From positions 1 to 9,564 of the forward strand of contig JAITHF010000013.1 of the NCBI GenBank assembly GCA_031280115.1: DNA of 9,564 nucleotides, written 5' to 3'. Positions 6,285-9,564 of the stretch are shown one piece after another. How positions within the stretch are numbered: position 1 is the stretch's first letter; every line of letters begins with the position of its first letter. The DNA is from Spirochaetaceae bacterium. Its GTDB lineage: Bacteria; Spirochaetota; Spirochaetia; Treponematales; Breznakiellaceae. Below the pieces are notes generated by a model, which ran no database searches, was not told where the DNA came from, and saw only the letters and a list, made by a program, of their open reading frames with translations. The translations under genes were made by a program, and so were the position numbers.

Positions 6285-7976
6285 ATGACAGCAGGCGAAG
6301 CAATCGTCCATATCCTTGTGAAAGAAGGCATCACCCACGCCTTCGGTATCCCCGGCGCCGGCATAAACGGCTTTTATAAATACCTCAAAGATGCGCCTAT
6401 CACCCATTATCTTATGCGCCATGAAGAAGCGGCGGTTCACGCTGCCGGCGCCTACTGCCGCGCCTCAGGCCGTATGGCCCTTGCAGTGGCCACCTCAGGC
6501 CCTGGGGCCACCAACTTCGTAACCGGAATCTATACCGCATGGATTGATTCGGTGCCGCTTATAGCCCTTACCGGCCAGGCTGCCGCCGCGCTCCTGGGCA
6601 AAGGCGCGTTCCAGTGCGCGGATATTGCCGAAATCGTGAAGCCTGTGGTGAAAAAGGCGTGGTGCGTTACTGACGCCGCCGCGGTCCCCCAGGTGTTCTG
6701 CGACGCCTTTAAGACCGCCCGCTCCGGCAGGCCCGGCCCGGTGCTTATCGACCTCCCGCTGGACGTCCAGCTCGCGGATATTCCCTTTGAACCCGCCTCT
6801 TATGAGGCCGGAACCATTGAAAAGCCCCTTGAACCGGACATGGCCGGTATCAGCGCGGCGCTGGATCTCCTTGAAGAGGCGGAACATCCGGTCATTATCA
6901 TGGGCGGCGGGGTCATCCTGGGCGGCGCGGAAAATTACCTGCGGGAGTTCGCCGAATATACGGGTATACCTGTGCTCACGACCTACATGGCAAAAGGGGG
7001 TATCCCCGAACGCCACCCCCTGTACGCCGGGCAGATAGGTATTCAGTGCGGCGCGGCCTCAACTGGTAACAGCGTGTTCCTTGCTGCTGACGCGGTGCTT
7101 GCCGTGGGGTGCCGCTTCACCGACCGGCATACCGGCAATACGGCGGTGTATCAGGGGCAGAGGCGGTTTATCCACGTGGATATTGACCGGAACGAGCTGG
7201 GCAAGATTATTAAGCCGGAGATTCCCATCCACGCTGACGCGGCCTTGGCGCTTAAAGCGCTCACAGCCGCCGCCAAAGCCCGGGGCCATGCCCTGAAAAA
7301 GCACGGGACCCTGCCGGCGGTTCCCTTTCACGAGACCCGCAGGGCGTACCGGCCAGAGCCGGACAAAAACCGCAAAATCATAGACCCCCGGGAGGTATTT
7401 GCGATTATAAACCGCGTGTTTGACGATGAAACCATATTTACTACCGGCTGCGGCCTTACCCAGATCTGGAGCGGCCAATACCAGATTATCAACAAGCCCC
7501 GAACCTACCTCCCTTCCGGCGGCGCAGGAACCCTGGGCTTTGATATTCCCGCGGCCATCGGCGCCAGCGTTGCCACCGGGCGAAAAGCCGTGGCAGTTAT
7601 GGGGGACTTCGGCTTTACGTTTTTAGCGGAGGAGCTTGCGGTGGCGTCCCGCTGGAACCTGCCGGTAGCGGTAATTATTATCAATAACGCCTGCCTGAGC
7701 CTTATACGGCAGAACCAGAAGTACGCCTATGACTACGAATACGCCGTGTCCGTGAAAGAGAACAACGGGTTTATTGACTATATCAAGGCTGCCCGGGCCT
7801 TTGGGTGCGATGCTAAGCGGGCGCATACCTACGAAGAGGCGGAAGCCGCCCTGGTCTGGGCCGCCGCGTCCAAGGCGCCTGTTGTGGTGGAGATTATGGC
7901 GGACCCTGAAACCGACTGCGATATGGGGGGCGACCTGGCCCATATCCGCCGCTTTGCCGGATCCCCGGCGCGCTAA
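6285..7976 (+). CDS. ThDP-dependent carboligase/decarboxylase, glyoxylate carboligase/acetolactate synthase-like
   Basis: A 563-residue enzyme of the pyruvate-oxidase-type ThDP family, expected to decarboxylate a 2-oxo acid and transfer or release the activated aldehyde. The pyrimidine domain (about 1-170) has GIPGAGIN, the catalytic Glu47 in RHEEA, TSGPGATN and F109-Q110; the middle domain (about 195-330) has GGGVI and GCRFTDRHTG; the diphosphate domain (about 375-540) has G440-D441-F442 and N467-N468, the ThDP magnesium motif with GDF for GDG as in E. coli Gcl. Overall it resembles Gcl (SGRPGPVLIDLP.DVQ, EELAV, NNA.L.LIRQ). Gcl, however, has Val in place of Glu47. Acetolactate synthase keeps that Glu but has Lys159 and a Trp in RQWQ; here these are Leu159 and Asn477 (RQNQ). 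The substrate is therefore open. No regulatory ilvN/ilvH subunit is adjacent. It forms an operon with the downstream alcohol dehydrogenase, which probably reduces its product. Confidence 0.85.
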   Translation: MTAGEAIVHILVKEGITHAFGIPGAGINGFYKYLKDAPITHYLMRHEEAAVHAAGAYCRASGRMALAVATSGPGATNFVTGIYTAWIDSVPLIALTGQAAAALLGKGAFQCADIAEIVKPVVKKAWCVTDAAAVPQVFCDAFKTARSGRPGPVLIDLPLDVQLADIPFEPASYEAGTIEKPLEPDMAGISAALDLLEEAEHPVIIMGGGVILGGAENYLREFAEYTGIPVLTTYMAKGGIPERHPLYAGQIGIQCGAASTGNSVFLAADAVLAVGCRFTDRHTGNTAVYQGQRRFIHVDIDRNELGKIIKPEIPIHADAALALKALTAAAKARGHALKKHGTLPAVPFHETRRAYRPEPDKNRKIIDPREVFAIINRVFDDETIFTTGCGLTQIWSGQYQIINKPRTYLPSGGAGTLGFDIPAAIGASVATGRKAVAVMGDFGFTFLAEELAVASRWNLPVAVIIINNACLSLIRQNQKYAYDYEYAVSVKENNGFIDYIKAARAFGCDAKRAHTYEEAEAALVWAAASKAPVVVEIMADPETDCDMGGDLAHIRRFAGSPAR

Positions 7977-7982
7977 AGGAGG
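7975..7982 (+). promoter_or_regulatory. Ribosome binding site overlapping the upstream stop codon
   Basis: AAAGGAGG begins with the last two bases of the TAA of the ThDP gene. It lies seven bases before the ATG at 7990 and four before the ATG at 7987, favouring 7990. The overlap suggests translational coupling of the two genes. Confidence 0.8.
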
Positions 7983-7989
7983 CGTTATG

Positions 7990-9270
7990 ATGAATCCCCT
8001 CTTTGACCGCGCAAGATCCCTCCTTACCGCATGGAAGCAAGACGCCTACCGCTTTGGACTGGGCGCTGTCCGGGAGATACCCAGCCTGGCATCCGGTTTT
8101 GACGGCCCGGTCCTTGCGGCCTGCAACCGGCGGGACCTGGCGGCGGCGCTGCAAAACGCGGGGCTGCCGGCTGCCGCGGTTATTGCCGGCGCGAAGCCTA
8201 ACACGCCGAAAGAAGACGCCGCCCGGATCGCCGGGGCCATCCTCCGGCATAAGCCGGCGCTTATCGCGGCTGCAGGCGGGGGCTCCACCATTGACGCCTG
8301 TAAAGCCGCATCGGTCCTTGCGGCCTTGGGATCGGCGTCAGCGCCGGATCTGGAAGGCTGTTTCGGCATGGGGCTGGTAAGCAAGGCGCTGGAAAAGGCA
8401 GGCGCCCGGCTCACGCCGGTACTCGCGGTTCAGACCTCTGCCAGTTCCGGCGCCCACCTGACCAAATACGCCAATGTAACAGACACGGCATCAGGGCAGA
8501 AAAAACTCATAGTAGACGAAGCGCTGACGCCGGCGCGGGCGCTGTTTGATTATGAGATGAGCGCCTCCATGCCCCGGGCGGTTACGGTTGACGGCGCCCT
8601 TGACGCGGTGGCCCACTGTTTTGAGGTGTTAATCGGCATACCGGAGGCGCAACTCCAGCAGGCTGCGGCCATTGCCGCGGTAGGAATCGACCTTGCCCTG
8701 GAATACGCGCCGAGGGCGGCGCGGAACCCGCAGGACCTGGAAGCCCGCGAGGGGCTTGGGCTTGCCACTGACCTGGGAGGCTTCGCCATTATGACCGGCG
8801 GCACCGGCGGCGGCCACCTTACCAGTTTTTCTCTGGTAGGCGCGGCAGGTCACGGGACGGCCTGCGGCATTATGAACCCGTACTACGCGGTGTTCTTTGC
8901 CCCGAAAATCGAGGGGCGCCTCAGGCTTGCAGGGAATATCTTCAAAAAGCACGGGTACAGCAGGGAAAATCTGGAGGAACTGGAGGGAACCGGTCTGGGG
9001 CTGGCGGTTGCCAAAGCCATGACCGCGTTTAATAGGGCTATCGGGGCGCCTTCGGCGCTGGGGCAGCTTGCGGGCTTTCAGAGCCGGCCCTTTATCGCAA
9101 GAGCCCTGGAAGCGGCGAAAGACCCCCAGCTTGAAATGAAGCTCAAGAATATGCCGTTCCCCCTTACTGCCGGCACGGTGGACGAGTATATGGAGCCGAT
9201 CTTACGCGCCGCGGTGGAAGGCGATTTCTCCCTGATAAAACCCCCTGCGGGCAGCCGAAGGCTGTTTTAG
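7990..9270 (+). CDS. Iron-containing (group III) alcohol dehydrogenase
   Basis: A 426-residue NAD(P)H-dependent alcohol dehydrogenase/aldehyde reductase of the iron-dependent family, probably cytoplasmic. The N-terminal nucleotide-binding half has GGGS (96-99) followed by Asp102. The metal site of the helical half is readable: Asp205 and His209 (D-A-V-A-H), then His276 (after a glycine-rich TGGTGGG) and His288 (GHG), matching the D-x3-H...H...H pattern of E. coli FucO (Asp196, His200, His263, His277). The His276-His288 spacing is 12 rather than 14, and the position of FucO His267 is Phe280, so the active site differs from the common fucO/adhB type. An ATG at 7987 is the alternative start. Thirteen bases separate the upstream stop from this start, so it belongs to the ThDP enzyme operon; the natural inference is that it reduces the aldehyde or hydroxy-oxo-acid made there. 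The substrate is not identifiable from sequence. Confidence 0.88.
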   Translation: MNPLFDRARSLLTAWKQDAYRFGLGAVREIPSLASGFDGPVLAACNRRDLAAALQNAGLPAAAVIAGAKPNTPKEDAARIAGAILRHKPALIAAAGGGSTIDACKAASVLAALGSASAPDLEGCFGMGLVSKALEKAGARLTPVLAVQTSASSGAHLTKYANVTDTASGQKKLIVDEALTPARALFDYEMSASMPRAVTVDGALDAVAHCFEVLIGIPEAQLQQAAAIAAVGIDLALEYAPRAARNPQDLEAREGLGLATDLGGFAIMTGGTGGGHLTSFSLVGAAGHGTACGIMNPYYAVFFAPKIEGRLRLAGNIFKKHGYSRENLEELEGTGLGLAVAKAMTAFNRAIGAPSALGQLAGFQSRPFIARALEAAKDPQLEMKLKNMPFPLTAGTVDEYMEPILRAAVEGDFSLIKPPAGSRRLF

Positions 9271-9378
9271 GTGCTTCTCGCGGTGAGCGGGTTCGTAAGT
9301 TTAGTCACAACCCAGAAGTTGCGCCTCATGGCGCGTTGATAACGTTAGCGGCGCAGCGCAGGAAGCCTTTAGGGGTGG

Positions 9379-9403
9379 TTTGGAGGGTCTATGACCCTCC
9401 AAA
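9379..9403 (+). terminator. Perfect 11-bp hairpin (hairpin 1 of copy C)
   Basis: TTTGGAGGGTC (9379-9389) pairs perfectly with GACCCTCCAAA (9393-9403) around the 3-nt loop TAT. It is the strongest stem in the intergenic DNA. The bases after it (TTCTTCCC) are pyrimidine-rich rather than a T-run. It may terminate or stabilise the operon mRNA. Confidence 0.45.
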
Positions 9404-9416
9404 TTCTTCCCAAAGA

Positions 9417-9440
9417 GGCGCGGAAGCGCCGATAATTTTT
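9417..9440 (+). terminator. GNRA-capped hairpin with T-run (hairpin 2 of copy C)
   Basis: GGCGC (9417-9421) pairs with GCGCC (9426-9430) around the tetraloop GGAA, a GNRA type. GATAA and then five T (9436-9440) follow. The stem is short and the T-run is displaced by five bases, yet this is the best intrinsic-terminator candidate after the dehydrogenase gene. Confidence 0.45.
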
Positions 9441-9464
9441 AATATACCAACAAAGCACGGCAGA

Positions 9465-9476
9465 AAAACCGGTTTT
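9465..9476. repeat. Junction palindrome at the start of array 2
   Basis: AAAACCGGTTTT, identical to 6024-6035 at the end of array 1, followed by CTTG where array 1's copy has CCTG. Its right half is also the beginning of the first array 2 unit. Confidence 0.75.
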
Positions 9477-9564
9477 CTTGTAGCCAAGAAAGGTTTTCTT
9501 GTAGCCAAGAAAGGTTTTCTTGTAGCCAAGAAAGGTTTTCTTGTAGCCAAGAAAGGTTTTCTTG
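9471..9564 (+). repeat. Tandem array 2: 21-bp palindromic units, cut by window end
   Basis: Four identical 21-bp units start at 9471, 9492, 9513 and 9534; a fifth starts at 9555 and is truncated at 9564. Each consists of arms TTTCTTG and CAAGAAA (7 bp) with loop TAGC between them and spacer GGT to the next unit. The right arm of one unit can pair equally well with the left arm of the next across the GGT. Sequence differs from array 1, but period and plan are the same. The true array length is unknown. Confidence 0.95.

Larger units (their letters stand above)
9321..9440 (+). repeat. Dispersed intergenic repeat, copy C
   Basis: Most complete copy. GCGCC/GGCGC hairpin with loop TCAT (9321-9334), GCGCAGCGCAGGAAGC shared with copy B (9351-9366), CAGGAAGCCTTTAGGGGTGG shared with copy A (9359-9378), then hairpin 1 (9379-9403) and hairpin 2 (9417-9430). 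Array 2 begins 40 bp beyond hairpin 2, like the 45 bp in copy A. It starts about 50 bp past the dehydrogenase stop, so its hairpins may also serve as the operon's 3' end. Bases 9271-9320 show nothing I can assign. Confidence 0.7.

Noticed and set aside
7774..7986. Upstream extension of the dehydrogenase reading frame into the ThDP gene
   Set aside because: The extension overlaps the conserved C-terminus of the ThDP enzyme in another frame and has no family counterpart; AAAGGAGG at 7975 sets the start at 7990.

Overview
The window holds four convincing protein genes, all on the + strand, plus two intergenic regions unusually rich in repeats. The genes are GC-rich and well spaced, and each except moaC has a strong Shine-Dalgarno site. 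The gene content is that of an anaerobic or facultative bacterium that assimilates ammonia, makes molybdopterin and ferments. The proteins and the repeat-laden intergenic DNA remind me of termite-gut treponemes and their relatives (Spirochaetota), but that is an impression; nothing in the window fixes the taxon.

Layout. Bases 1-120 carry a hairpin leader and ribosome site. gltB (121-4884) encodes the large subunit of glutamate synthase, of the NAD(P)H type since it lacks the ferredoxin loop; no gltD partner is present. A short gap with a hairpin and then an A/G-only leader precede moaC (5029-5517), the cyclic pyranopterin monophosphate synthase of molybdenum cofactor synthesis. Bases 5518-6284 carry no gene I believe. 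They contain hairpins, two copies (A and B) of a dispersed repeat, an 11-unit tandem array of 21-bp units between them, and a sigma70-like promoter. A two-gene operon follows: a ThDP-dependent carboligase/decarboxylase intermediate between glyoxylate carboligase and acetolactate synthase (6285-7976), and an iron-type alcohol dehydrogenase (7990-9270) whose ribosome site overlaps the stop of the first gene. From 9271 to the window end there is a third copy (C) of the dispersed repeat, terminator-like hairpins, and a second 21-bp tandem array that runs off the edge.

How it fits together. gltB and moaC look like separate housekeeping units. The ThDP enzyme and dehydrogenase probably act in sequence: the first makes an aldehyde or hydroxy-oxo-acid from a 2-oxo acid, the second reduces it. 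The substrate is not known from sequence.

The most interesting signal is the composite intergenic element. Two arrays with unrelated unit sequences share the same 21-bp period, the same plan (stem, 4-nt loop, stem, short spacer), the same junction palindrome AAAACCGGTTTT and the same neighbouring hairpin module. This looks like a recurring, structured family whose arms drift while the architecture is kept.
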